A stretch of 43,112 nt of DNA, from positions 1 through 43,112 of the forward strand of contig VXQP01000012.1 in the NCBI GenBank assembly GCA_009838965.1, read 5' to 3'. The notes below the pieces were generated by a model. It was not told the origin of the DNA and searched no databases. It worked only from the letters and a program-made list of their open reading frames with translations. Origin of the DNA: Chloroflexota bacterium (lineage in GTDB: Bacteria; Chloroflexota; Dehalococcoidia; Lucifugimonadales; Australimonadaceae). The position numbers and the translations under genes were made by a program. Shown here one piece after another: positions 15,436-23,968 of the stretch; positions within the stretch are counted from its first letter, which is position 1, and each line of letters opens with the position of its first letter.

Positions 15436-16917
15436 ATGGCGCGCGTGATACTCGTGCTCGACCTCGGCAGCAGCCGCCTGCGGTGCGCGCTCGTGCCGCT
15501 CGAAGGCGGCGGTGAGCCCGTCGAGGCCGCGCGCGCCCCCTACCCCGTCACGAACGATCGGGCCGGAGCGCTGGCGCACGCCTACAACCCACGGCTGCTC
15601 CGGGAACGACTGCTGCGCGTGCTGGCGCAAGGAGCGCAGGCTGCGGGGCCGGGCAATGTGGCCGCCATCGCCGTGACGGCGCAGCGGCTCGCGACCTGCT
15701 TCTTCGACGCTAACCTCGGGACGCTGAGCGCGGGGGCGAACAACGATACCCGCTCCGTCTTCCAGAGCGGCGCGATGGACGACGCGCACGGACCGCTCAT
15801 CTACCGGACAACCGGCCATCTGCCCTCCATGCTGTTCGCGCCGGCCAAGTACGCGTGGTGGCGGGAGAGCCGACTACGAACGGCGCGGCGCATCGCGAAG
15901 ACGGCGGGGCTCGACGCCTGGGCCGCGCTGCAACTCACCGGAACGGTCGCGGAGACGAGGCTGGGACTGGCGGAGTCGGGGCTGCTGGACGTGACGTCCG
16001 GGAAGCCGGCGGAGGCGCTGCTGGGACGGCTCGGCGTACCGCTCGGCCTGCTGCCGGACGTGCTGCCCCCGGACGCCCCGGTGGGGCAGCTGACGGCAGA
16101 AGCAGCCGAGGCAACCGGACTGCCGCGCACGACGCCGGTCCACCTCGCGGGGCCGGACTCGCACGCCGCGGCGGTCGGCTGTGGCGCAGCGTCGGAAGAC
16201 ACGGCTGCCTGCGCCGCAGGATGGAGTGCGCCGGTGCACGTGACGACGGCGTCGCCAGCGTTCGATCCGCAAGCGCGGACGTGGACGTCGCTGCACGGCG
16301 TCAGCGGCAGATGGACGGTCGAGGCGACCCCCGGCGACACGGGGCGGATGCTCGACGCCGTACGGCGCCTGCTCACTCCCCGCGCATCGCTCGAGCGGTT
16401 CGACGCGCTGGCGCGATCCGCCTTCGAGAGCGGACGCCCCGTGACCGCGTTCCTCGGCCCACGCGCCATCGACCTCTCGAACCCGGGCATCACGATGGGC
16501 GGCGTGCTCATGCCCGCCCCCATCACCCACGGGGGACTGGACGCAGCGGACATCGCCCGCGCCGCGTTCGAGAATGCCGCGTTCGCCATCCGCGAGAGCC
16601 TCGCGCTTGCGCGCAGTGTCGCAGGGACGGAGCCGCGAGACGTCGCGCTCAGCGGTGGGATGGCGGAGAGCGCCGTCTTCCCTCAGCTGCTGGCCGATGT
16701 GCTGGGCGAGCCGGTGAGCGTACACCGCAACGCGACCGCCACCGGCGCAGCGTCGCTGGCGTCCACGCCTGCGAGTGAACTTGCGGCACGCTGCGCCGAC
16801 CTCGCCGCGAACGGGGCGAGCGTCGAGCCGGGGCCACGCTCGCGGGAGTGCGGGGAATCGTACGAGCGCTGGCTACGCCTCCGGGAGCAGCTCGACGCGC
16901 TGACCGAGGAGCTTTAA
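15436..16917 (+). CDS. FGGY-family carbohydrate kinase
   Basis: This 493-residue kinase phosphorylates a sugar, polyol or sugar acid at the expense of ATP. The N-terminal phosphate-binding strand is ILVLDLGSSRLRCALV. The AGPDSHAAAVGCGA segment (near residue 237) holds the likely catalytic Asp, and the C-terminal DVALSGGMAESAVFPQLLADVLGEPV matches the second FGGY signature. The open frame extends to 15397, but the ATG at 15436 places the first strand correctly. Nearby dehydrogenase and aldolase homologues suggest a small carbohydrate or sugar-acid route. The specificity is unknown. Confidence 0.85.
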   Translation: MARVILVLDLGSSRLRCALVPLEGGGEPVEAARAPYPVTNDRAGALAHAYNPRLLRERLLRVLAQGAQAAGPGNVAAIAVTAQRLATCFFDANLGTLSAGANNDTRSVFQSGAMDDAHGPLIYRTTGHLPSMLFAPAKYAWWRESRLRTARRIAKTAGLDAWAALQLTGTVAETRLGLAESGLLDVTSGKPAEALLGRLGVPLGLLPDVLPPDAPVGQLTAEAAEATGLPRTTPVHLAGPDSHAAAVGCGAASEDTAACAAGWSAPVHVTTASPAFDPQARTWTSLHGVSGRWTVEATPGDTGRMLDAVRRLLTPRASLERFDALARSAFESGRPVTAFLGPRAIDLSNPGITMGGVLMPAPITHGGLDAADIARAAFENAAFAIRESLALARSVAGTEPRDVALSGGMAESAVFPQLLADVLGEPVSVHRNATATGAASLASTPASELAARCADLAANGASVEPGPRSRECGESYERWLRLREQLDALTEEL

Positions 16918-16925
16918 GCGGTTCA

Positions 16926-17032
16926 TTGTCATTCCGAGCGGAGCCGAGGAATCTCTCGGGTGCGCCTCGCAGTCGACCAGCACTCCCCCGAGAGATGTTT
17001 CGACTCCGCTACAGCTCCGCTCAACATGACAA
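16926..17032. repeat. long dispersed repeat element, copy B
   Basis: This element of about 107 bp runs from TTGTCATTCCGAGCGG to CAACATGACAA, with imperfect inverted ends and internal complementary CTCTCGGG / CCCGAGAG segments that could form a long hairpin. It is homologous to copy A (12991-13121) in the opposite orientation. It fills the gap between the kinase and aldolase genes and encodes nothing recognisable. Confidence 0.75.
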
Positions 17033-17073
17033 CACCCCACACCTGAGCTATCCGCTGCTATGCTTAATCCAGG

Positions 17074-17742
17074 ATGACCTCCAACGGCACGACATACGAG
17101 CAGTTGCGTCTCGAGGTGCTCGAGAGCGCGCGTGCGATGCACCGCAGCGGGCTCGTCGTGGGCTCGTCCGGCAACGTGAGCGCGCGCGTCAGAGGCGAGG
17201 AGCTGCTCGCCATCACGACGGCGGGCAAGGACTACGAGACGATGGGGCTCGACGAGGTGGTCGTCACCGACTTCGAAGGCGACGCCGTCGAGGGCGACGG
17301 CCTGCCGTCCACCGAGATGCTTATGCACGTGGCCATCTACCGCGCCCGCCCGGACGTCCGCGCCGTGATGCACACGCACTCGGTCTACGCGAGCGCGCTG
17401 GCTGTCGCCGGAGAGCCGCTTCCGCCCCTGATCGACGAGATGGTCATCGTACTGGGCGACAGCATCCAGGTATCCGACTACGCGTTCCCGGCCACGGAGG
17501 AGCTGGGCGACGCGGTCGTTGCGGCGCTCGGCGAGCGGAATGCAGCCCTCATCCGGAACCACGGGCTCGTCGGCGTCGGAAGCAACCTCGCGGAGGCGCT
17601 GCACGTCTGCCAGCTGGCAGAGCACGTCGCACACATCTACGTGGCGGCGAAGACGCTCGGCACGCCCAGGCCGCTGCCGGACGAAGCTATCGCTACTGAA
17701 ACGACGCTGTTCCGCATGAGCCGAAAGGTGGAGAGCGCATGA
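17074..17742 (+). CDS. class II aldolase/adducin-family protein
   Basis: This 222-residue zinc enzyme is related to L-fuculose-1-phosphate and L-ribulose-5-phosphate aldolase/epimerase. Expected residues are present: GSSGNVSAR (phosphate loop, residues 30-38), PSTEMLMH (catalytic Glu81), the metal ligands H100 and H102 in VMHTHS, and H163 in RNHG. Together with the FGGY kinase about 160 bases upstream, it could cleave a phosphorylated sugar or sugar acid. The start ATG follows CCAGG. Its stop overlaps the next start by 4 bases, so it heads an operon with the unknown protein and the epimerase. Confidence 0.87.
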   Translation: MTSNGTTYEQLRLEVLESARAMHRSGLVVGSSGNVSARVRGEELLAITTAGKDYETMGLDEVVVTDFEGDAVEGDGLPSTEMLMHVAIYRARPDVRAVMHTHSVYASALAVAGEPLPPLIDEMVIVLGDSIQVSDYAFPATEELGDAVVAALGERNAALIRNHGLVGVGSNLAEALHVCQLAEHVAHIYVAAKTLGTPRPLPDEAIATETTLFRMSRKVESA

Positions 17743-18122
17743 AGGTCCCCCCGTTCCTGCTCCGCAGGCTGTACGTGAAGGGCAGCCTCACCGCGACGGC
17801 TGACGGCTTCACGTTCCAGTTGCAGAACAAGCTGGGTTCTGGCTACGCGAAGCGCATGCTGCCGCTGACACTGGACGGCGAGTCGCTGGACCTCGCGGCG
17901 TCCACGTTTGAGATCGACGGCGAGGAGACCTCCTTCGACGCGGTGTCCGAGAGCGTGCCGTTCACACTCGCGATGAACAAGACGACGACCATCTCCTACC
18001 GCGGCGGGGCAGTCGCGCCGGGGCCGCACAAGGTAGGTCTGGGGTTCGAGGTCGCGGGGCTCGGGGAGCTGGGCTTCGACTTCTCCGACGAGGCTGCCGC
18101 GACGGAGCGCGGTGCGGGGTGA
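17739..18122 (+). CDS. conserved hypothetical protein, 127 residues
   Basis: I do not recognise a characterised function. The protein is soluble-looking, beta-rich, and begins MKVPPFLLRRLYVKGSLTA. It has recurrent hydrophobic/polar strands (FTFQLQNKLGSGYAKRMLPL, PFTLAMNKTTTISY, HKVGLGFEVAGLGELGFDF). It overlaps the aldolase gene by 4 bases (ATGA) and the epimerase gene by 4 bases (GTGA), so all three are translationally coupled. The conserved-looking GSGYA and APGPHKVGLGFEV segments suggest a small ligand- or partner-binding domain; that is inference only. Confidence 0.7.
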   Translation: MKVPPFLLRRLYVKGSLTATADGFTFQLQNKLGSGYAKRMLPLTLDGESLDLAASTFEIDGEETSFDAVSESVPFTLAMNKTTTISYRGGAVAPGPHKVGLGFEVAGLGELGFDFSDEAAATERGAG

Positions 18123-19057
18123 GCGCGCCGCGCGCCGTGGCTGTCACCGGCGCGTCAGGCTACATCGGCACGCGCCTCGTGCGGCGCCTGCTCGAAACGC
18201 GGGACATCGAGCGTGTCACAGGCGTGGACGTACTTCCTTCGACGATAGAGCACGAGCGCTACGCCCACGTCCAACAGGACATGACCGGGCCGCTCGACGA
18301 AGCGTTCGCGGGTGCGGAGGCGGTCGTGCACCTGGCGTTCGTGCTGCGGCAGCTCCGCAAGCGCGCGGAGGGCAGGCGGATCAACGTCGGCGGCGCCGGG
18401 AATGTGCTGCGCGCCTGCGCGAACGCGGGCGTGGGGCGCATCGTTCTCATGTCGAGCGCGACCGTCTACGGTCCGCGCCGTGACAACCCGCCCGCGCTGA
18501 CCGAGGACGCGCCGCTGCGCCCGCCGAAGGGTTTCGCCTACGCCGAGGACAAGGCAGCGTGCGAGGCGCTCTTCCGAACGTTCGCCAGCGAGCACCCGGA
18601 GTCGTGCGTCTCCATCCTGCGCGGCTGCGTCGTGATGGGACCGAACGCAGCCAACTTCATCACCGCCGCGCTGGACAAGCCCCTGCTCATCGGCGTCCGG
18701 GGCAACGACCCGCAGATGCAGTTCGTCCACGAGGACGACCTCGCGGAGTTACTCCTGCGGTTCACAACGCAGTGGCATCCGGGCGTGTACAACGTCGCGG
18801 GGGCCGGCAGCGTGCGCTGGGGAGAGGCCGTGTCGCTTGCGGGGAAGCGGCTCATCCGGCTCCCGGGCCCGCTCGCCTCCGCACTGGCGGAGCTGGCGTG
18901 GCGCACCCATCTGCAGAGCGACTCTCCATCGGCAGGGCTGGGCTTCATCCGGTGGCCGTGGACGGTGAATACGGGAAAGCTGGGGAGGGAGACAGGCTAC
19001 GTGTACCGGCATACCTCGCGGGAGGCTTTGGAGGCGTACCTCAATCGGGGCGCGTGA
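18119..19057 (+). CDS. NAD-dependent epimerase/dehydratase (extended SDR)
   Basis: This 312-residue protein has the Rossmann motif VTGASGYIGTRL (residues 9-20). Its SSATVYGP serine segment and YAEDKAACE (Tyr-x3-Lys, near residue 140) are the catalytic pair of extended short-chain dehydrogenases acting on nucleotide sugars or similar. FVHEDDLAELL and VYNVAG are also typical. It starts with a GTG that overlaps the preceding stop. As the last gene of the aldolase operon it may act on the same carbohydrate. The substrate cannot be read from sequence. Confidence 0.85.
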   Translation: MSAPRAVAVTGASGYIGTRLVRRLLETRDIERVTGVDVLPSTIEHERYAHVQQDMTGPLDEAFAGAEAVVHLAFVLRQLRKRAEGRRINVGGAGNVLRACANAGVGRIVLMSSATVYGPRRDNPPALTEDAPLRPPKGFAYAEDKAACEALFRTFASEHPESCVSILRGCVVMGPNAANFITAALDKPLLIGVRGNDPQMQFVHEDDLAELLLRFTTQWHPGVYNVAGAGSVRWGEAVSLAGKRLIRLPGPLASALAELAWRTHLQSDSPSAGLGFIRWPWTVNTGKLGRETGYVYRHTSREALEAYLNRGA

Positions 19058-19068
19058 GCGTGGCGTCC

Positions 19069-19097
19069 TTGACAGGAAGGGGTCGCGGCCATAGCCT
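19069..19097 (+). promoter_or_regulatory. promoter of the suf operon
   Basis: TTGACA (19069-19074) is a perfect -35 and is separated by 17 bases from TAGCCT (19092-19097), a weaker -10. The predicted start of transcription is near 19104, inside the inverted repeat below, about 40 bases before sufB. Confidence 0.55.
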
Positions 19098-19126
19098 ATT
19101 GTTGACCCCAGAGGTCAACAATAGGC
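19094..19126. promoter_or_regulatory. perfect 14-bp inverted repeat, putative suf operator
   Basis: The arms GCCTATTGTTGACC (19094-19107) and GGTCAACAATAGGC (19113-19126) are exactly complementary across a 5-base centre (CCAGA). The repeat covers the -10 region and the predicted transcription start of sufB, the classical position for a repressor site. There is no T-run after it, so a terminator is unlikely. The regulator (SufR-, Rrf2/IscR- or ArsR/MarR-type) is not in the window. Confidence 0.7.
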
Positions 19127-19142
19127 CCTCATAGCAGAGGAA

Positions 19143-20594
19143 ATGACCAACCGCACCGTCCAAGAACTCGCCGAGCAGTCCTATAAGTACGGGTGGACCA
19201 CCGAGGTCGAGGAGGAGTCCGCACCGCCCGGCCTCAGCGAGGAGATCGTGCGGTGGATTTCGGAGCGCAAGGGTGAGCCGGAGTGGCTGCTGGAGTGGCG
19301 GCTGAAGGCGTTCCGGCACTTCATGCGTTTGCTCGGCGACGCGCAACTCCCCACCTGGGCGAACGTGTCTCACCCACCCATCGACTTCCAGAGGATACGC
19401 TACTACGCCGCGCCCAAGCCGAAGCTGGAACTCGAAAGCCTCGACCAGGTCGACGCCGAGATACTGAAAACTTACGAGAAGCTGGGCATCCCGCTCGAAG
19501 AGCAGAAGCGGCTCGCGGGCGTGGCGGTCGACGCCATCTTCGACAGCGTGAGCGTCATGACCACCGCGAAAGAGACGCTGGCGAAGTACGGCGTCATCTT
19601 CTCGTCCGTGTCGGAGGCGGTGAAGGAGCATCCGGAGCTCGTGAAGAAGTACCTCGGCTCCGTCGTGCCGCACTCGGACAACTTCTACGCGACGCTGAAC
19701 TCGGCCGTATTCTCGGACGGCTCGTTCGTCTACATCCCACCGGGCGTCCGCTGCCCGCTGGAACTCTCCACGTACTTCCGCATCAACGCGGAGGGGTCGG
19801 GGCAGTTCGAGCGCACGCTGATCATCGCGGACAAGGGCTCGTACGTGAGCTACCTGGAGGGCTGCTCCGCGCCGATGCGGGACGAGAACCAGCTGCACGC
19901 CGCGGTCGTGGAGCTCGTCGCGCTGGACGACGCCGAGATCAAGTATTCGACCATCCAGAACTGGTACCCCGGCGACGACAACGGCAAGGGCGGCATCTAC
20001 AACTTCGTCACGAAGCGCGGGAAGTGCGCGGGCGACCGCTCGCGCATCTCCTGGACGCAGGTGGAGACCGGCTCCGCCATCACGTGGAAGTACCCGAGCG
20101 TGCTGCTGCAGGGCGACCACTCCACCGGCGAGTTCTACTCGGTGGCGCTCGCCAAGGGACGCCAGCAGGCGGACACCGGCACGAAGATGACCCACATCGG
20201 GAAGAACACGTCCAGCCGCATCATCTCCAAGGGCATCTCCGCAGGCCACGGCAACAACACGTACCGGGGCCTCGTGAAGGTGATGCCGAAGGCGGAGGGC
20301 GCGGTCAACTTCACGCAGTGCGACTCGCTGCTCATCGGCGACCAGTGCGGCGCGCACACGGTGCCCTACATCGAGGTGCAGAACCGCTCCGCGAGCGTGG
20401 AGCACGAGGCGTCCACGACGAAGGTGAGCGAGGACCAGCTCTTCTACTGCCAGCAGCGCGGGCTCGCGCGCGAGGACGCGCAGTCCGTCATCGTGAACGG
20501 CTTCGTTCGGGACGTGGTGAAGCGGCTGCCGCTGGAGTTCGCAGTCGAGGCGGACCGGCTGCTCGAAGTCAACCTGGAGGGGACGGTCGGCTGA
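19143..20594 (+). CDS. sufB: Fe-S cluster assembly scaffold SufB
   Basis: This 483-residue protein is the scaffold subunit of SufBC2D, on which Fe-S clusters are built. Typical segments are [48 protein letters not shown], the parallel beta-helix core and [19 protein letters not shown]. The last contains the conserved Cys (near residue 436) equivalent to the E. coli SufB active-site Cys. The length matches the family. The ATG is preceded by GCAGAGGAA. First gene of sufBCDSU; its stop overlaps the sufC start by one base. Confidence 0.96.
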   Translation: MTNRTVQELAEQSYKYGWTTEVEEESAPPGLSEEIVRWISERKGEPEWLLEWRLKAFRHFMRLLGDAQLPTWANVSHPPIDFQRIRYYAAPKPKLELESLDQVDAEILKTYEKLGIPLEEQKRLAGVAVDAIFDSVSVMTTAKETLAKYGVIFSSVSEAVKEHPELVKKYLGSVVPHSDNFYATLNSAVFSDGSFVYIPPGVRCPLELSTYFRINAEGSGQFERTLIIADKGSYVSYLEGCSAPMRDENQLHAAVVELVALDDAEIKYSTIQNWYPGDDNGKGGIYNFVTKRGKCAGDRSRISWTQVETGSAITWKYPSVLLQGDHSTGEFYSVALAKGRQQADTGTKMTHIGKNTSSRIISKGISAGHGNNTYRGLVKVMPKAEGAVNFTQCDSLLIGDQCGAHTVPYIEVQNRSASVEHEASTTKVSEDQLFYCQQRGLAREDAQSVIVNGFVRDVVKRLPLEFAVEADRLLEVNLEGTVG

Positions 20595-21346
20595 TGCTCG
20601 AAGTACGCGGCCTGCACGCCGAGGTGAACGGCGTCGAGATACTGAAGGGCGTCGACCTGAGCGTCGGCGTCGACGAGACGCACGCCATCATGGGCCCGAA
20701 CGGCTCCGGCAAGAGCACGCTCGCCTACGTGCTCGCGGGGCGTCCGGGCTACGAGGTGACCGCCGGCAGCGTGACGTTCGACGGCGAAGACCTGCTCGCG
20801 CTTCCGGCGGAAGAGCGCGCCCGCAGGGGGCTGTTCCTCTCGTTCCAGCACCCCGTGGAGATACCCGGCGTGCGGATGGACCATTTCCTGCGCGCGGGCT
20901 ACAACGAGTTGCGCAAGAGCGCAGGCGAGGAGCAGTTGGACCCGCTGAAGTTCGACCGGCTCATCCGCAGCAAGGCGAAGGCCGTCGAGATGGAACCGAC
21001 GATGACCAAACGCGCCGTCAACGAGGGCTTCTCCGGCGGCGAGAAGAAGCGGAACGAGGTGCTGCAGATGGCGGTGCTGGAGCCGCGCCTGCGCATCCTG
21101 GACGAGATCGACTCAGGCCTGGACGTGGACGCGCTCCGCGAGGTCGCGCGGGGCATCACGGACCTCAGCGTCCCCGGCACGTCTACCATCCTCGTCACCC
21201 ACTACGACCGCATCCTCTCCTACCTCGAACCGGACCACGTCCACGTGCTCATCGACGGCCGCATCGCGCGCTCCGGCGGCAGAGCGCTCGCGAAGGAGAT
21301 CGAGGAGCGCGGCTACGACTGGCTCGAGGCCGGAGCAGGCGTCTGA
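20594..21346 (+). CDS. sufC: Fe-S cluster assembly ATPase SufC
   Basis: This 250-residue ABC-type ATPase drives conformational change in SufBC2D. The Walker A MGPNGSGKST is at residues 33-42, the Q-loop is in LSFQHPVEIPGV, the signature is GFSGGEKKRNEVLQM and Walker B is LRILDEIDSGLD. All are diagnostic for SufC rather than a transporter ATPase. The ATG at 20594 uses the last base of the sufB stop. The gene ends 7 bases before sufD. Confidence 0.96.
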   Translation: MLEVRGLHAEVNGVEILKGVDLSVGVDETHAIMGPNGSGKSTLAYVLAGRPGYEVTAGSVTFDGEDLLALPAEERARRGLFLSFQHPVEIPGVRMDHFLRAGYNELRKSAGEEQLDPLKFDRLIRSKAKAVEMEPTMTKRAVNEGFSGGEKKRNEVLQMAVLEPRLRILDEIDSGLDVDALREVARGITDLSVPGTSTILVTHYDRILSYLEPDHVHVLIDGRIARSGGRALAKEIEERGYDWLEAGAGV

Positions 21347-21353
21347 CGCTCCG

Positions 21354-22718
21354 ATGACCCAGCACGCGACTGTCACCGGATCCTGGTCCGAGCAGTTCCG
21401 CCGCTTCGAGCACAACGGCGCGGAGATCAGCCCGGCGTGGCTGCGCGACGTCCGCAGGAGCGCGTTCGGCGACTTCGAACGCCTCGGTTTCCCGACCGCC
21501 CGCAGGGGCAACGAGCCGTGGAAGTACACGAACATCCGCCCGATAGCCGACACGAGCTTCACACTCGCGGAGCACGCGCCGGACGCAAGCGCAGGTATCG
21601 ACTACCACGCGTACGAGCTCCCCTGCCCGCGCGTCCATCAACTCGTGTTCGTGGACGGCCACTACGAGCCGGGGCTTTCCACAGAGCCGGTCACCGAGGC
21701 CGGCCTGCACAGCGACGTGCTGGGACGCCACGGCGACGGCCCCGTCGTGGGACGGCTCGCCGACGCCATTGAGTACCGCGTGCCGCTCGTGCGCGAGCAC
21801 CTGGGACGGCTCGCTCCAGCGCCGGAGAACGCGTTCACCGCGCTCAACACGGCGTTCCTGCATGACGGCGCGTTCGTCCAGATACCGGACGGCACGTTCG
21901 TGCCGGAGCCGATCTACCTGCTCTTTATCTCCACCGGCGCGCAGGCCGTGGTCACGCACCCCCGCGTGCTCATCGCCGCGGGCGCGGACAGCAGCGCAAC
22001 CGTCCTCCAGAGCTTCCACAGCCTGGACGGCGGCACGTACCTCACGAATGCGCTCACGGAGGTCGTCACCGCCCCCGGCGCAAACCTCCGTCTCTGCACG
22101 CTCCAGTGCGAGAGCAGCGACGCCTTCCACATCGCCACGACGCGCATGGACCAGGCGCGCGACAGCCGCGTCGCATCCGTCGCGGTCGACCTCGGTGGGC
22201 GGCTCGTGCGCCGCGAGGTCGCGACGCTGCTCGGTGCTTCAGGCGCGAGCGTCAACCTCTGCGGGCTGTACTACGGCGCGGGCGAGCGTCACGTGGACAA
22301 CCAGACGTTCGTCGACCACGCCGCGCCCGGTGCGTCGTCCAACGAGGTCTACAAGGGCATCCTCGACGACGCGTCACACGGCGTGTTCGCCGGGGGAGTG
22401 CTCGTCAGGCCGGACTCGCAGCAGACCGTGGCGCACCAGGTGAACAAGAACCTGCTGCTCTCCTCCGACGCAGAGGTGGACACGCAGCCGAAGCTGGAGA
22501 TATACGCTGACGACGTCACCTGTACGCACGGCGCGGCGGTGGGGCAACTCGACGCGGACGCTCTCTTCTACCTGAAGAGCCGGGGCATCGGCGAGGACGT
22601 GGCGCGCAACCTGCTCGTGCACGGCTTCGTGAGCGAGGTGCTGAACGCGATAGAGGACGGGGCGGTGCGGCAGCACGTCGAGCAGGCCGTCGCTGAGTGC
22701 CTGAGCGGGAGCCGGTGA
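21354..22718 (+). CDS. sufD: Fe-S cluster assembly protein SufD
   Basis: This 454-residue SufB paralogue is the third component of SufBC2D. It has the RRGNEPWKYTNIRPI N-terminal motif, the beta-helix core with SSNEVYKGILDDASHGVFAG, and the conserved CTHGAAVGQLDADALFYLKSRG. The last contains the His (near residue 392) equivalent to the E. coli SufD cluster-site residue. The stop overlaps the sufS start (TGATG). Confidence 0.94.
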   Translation: MTQHATVTGSWSEQFRRFEHNGAEISPAWLRDVRRSAFGDFERLGFPTARRGNEPWKYTNIRPIADTSFTLAEHAPDASAGIDYHAYELPCPRVHQLVFVDGHYEPGLSTEPVTEAGLHSDVLGRHGDGPVVGRLADAIEYRVPLVREHLGRLAPAPENAFTALNTAFLHDGAFVQIPDGTFVPEPIYLLFISTGAQAVVTHPRVLIAAGADSSATVLQSFHSLDGGTYLTNALTEVVTAPGANLRLCTLQCESSDAFHIATTRMDQARDSRVASVAVDLGGRLVRREVATLLGASGASVNLCGLYYGAGERHVDNQTFVDHAAPGASSNEVYKGILDDASHGVFAGGVLVRPDSQQTVAHQVNKNLLLSSDAEVDTQPKLEIYADDVTCTHGAAVGQLDADALFYLKSRGIGEDVARNLLVHGFVSEVLNAIEDGAVRQHVEQAVAECLSGSR

Positions 22719-23968
22719 TGTACGACATCGCGCAGGTCCGGAAGGACTTTCCCATCCTCAACCGCATGGTCAACAACGTGCCGCTGGTCTACCTGGACAA
22801 CGCGGCCACGTCGCAGAAGCCCGCTTCCGTCATCGCGGCGCTCGTCGATTACTACGAGCAGTACAACGCGAACGTCCACCGCGGCGCGCACACGCTCGCG
22901 ATGGAAGCGACCATGGCCTACGAGGAGGCGCGCGAGAAGGTCGCCGCGTTCATCAACGCGCCGTCGCCGGAGAACATCGTCTTCGTGCGGAACACGACCG
23001 AGGCGATCAACCTCGTGGCGCACACCTGGGCCGCGGAGCGCGTCGGCGCTGGCGACCGCATCGTCACGACGGAGATGGAGCACCACTCCAACCTCGTGCC
23101 GTGGCAACACGTCGCGCGCACGAACGACGCGGAGCTGCGCCTGATGGCCGTCGGCCCCGATTACACGCTCGACCTGTCCGACCTCGACGAACTGCTGAGC
23201 CCCAGCACGAGGCTGGTTGCGCTCACGCACATGTCCAACGTGCTCGGCACCATCACTCCGGTGAAGGAGATAACGGAGGCGGCGCACCGGGTCGGCGCGC
23301 GCGTGCTCGTCGACGCGGCGCAGAGCGTCCCGCATATGCCCGTGGACGTGCAGGAGATGGGCTGCGACTTCATGGCGTTCTCCGGCCACAAGATGGCCGG
23401 CCCCACCGGCATCGGCGGGTTGTATATCTCGCCTGACGTCATCGACGAGGTCGAGCCGTTCCTGCGCGGCGGCGAGATGGTGCTGGAGGTGACGTACGAG
23501 AGCGCGACGTGGAACCGCCCGCCGATGAAGTTCGAGGCCGGCACGCCGAACATCGCGGACGCCATCGCCCTCGGCGCGGCGGTCGACTACCTGAGCGGCC
23601 TCGGCATGGAGCAGGTCCGGGAGCACGAGATAGCGCTCACCGGCTACGCGCTCGAACGCTTCCACGAACTGGAGGACGTGGAGACGTACGGCCCGACCGA
23701 CCTATCGGTGCGCGGGGGTGTCGTCTCGTTCTACATGAGCGGCATCCACCCGCACGACATCAGCCAGGTGCTGGACAGCTTCGGCGTCGCGATACGCGCA
23801 GGGCACCACTGCGCGATGCCGCTCGTCCGCAGCAAGCTGCACGTTCCAGCGACCGCGCGGGCGAGCTTCTACCTCTACAATACGGAGCAGGAGGTGGACG
23901 TGCTCATCTCCGCGCTCAGGCAGACGATGGAGTACTTCGGCGATGCAGATGCCCGACAGGCTCGATGA
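22718..23968 (+). CDS. sufS: cysteine desulfurase SufS
   Basis: This 416-residue PLP enzyme releases sulfur from L-cysteine as a persulfide for cluster assembly. YLDNAATSQKP is the N-terminal class V aminotransferase motif and HRGAHTLA is a family landmark. FSGHKMAGPTGIGG holds the PLP Lys (near residue 225) and RAGHHCAMPL the persulfide Cys (near residue 364). The ATG at 22718 coincides with the sufD stop and gives the family-typical N-terminus; a start at 22697 would lengthen it without support. It overlaps sufU by 26 bases. Confidence 0.95.
   Translation: MYDIAQVRKDFPILNRMVNNVPLVYLDNAATSQKPASVIAALVDYYEQYNANVHRGAHTLAMEATMAYEEAREKVAAFINAPSPENIVFVRNTTEAINLVAHTWAAERVGAGDRIVTTEMEHHSNLVPWQHVARTNDAELRLMAVGPDYTLDLSDLDELLSPSTRLVALTHMSNVLGTITPVKEITEAAHRVGARVLVDAAQSVPHMPVDVQEMGCDFMAFSGHKMAGPTGIGGLYISPDVIDEVEPFLRGGEMVLEVTYESATWNRPPMKFEAGTPNIADAIALGAAVDYLSGLGMEQVREHEIALTGYALERFHELEDVETYGPTDLSVRGGVVSFYMSGIHPHDISQVLDSFGVAIRAGHHCAMPLVRSKLHVPATARASFYLYNTEQEVDVLISALRQTMEYFGDADARQAR

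Noticed and set aside
12991-17032. The long repeats as insertion sequences or as a CRISPR array
   Set aside because: There is no transposase frame and there are no regularly spaced short direct repeats; only two divergent palindromic copies in opposite orientation.
19094-19126. The palindrome before sufB as a transcription terminator for the epimerase operon
   Set aside because: No T-run follows the right arm, and the repeat coincides with the predicted -10 and start site of the suf promoter.
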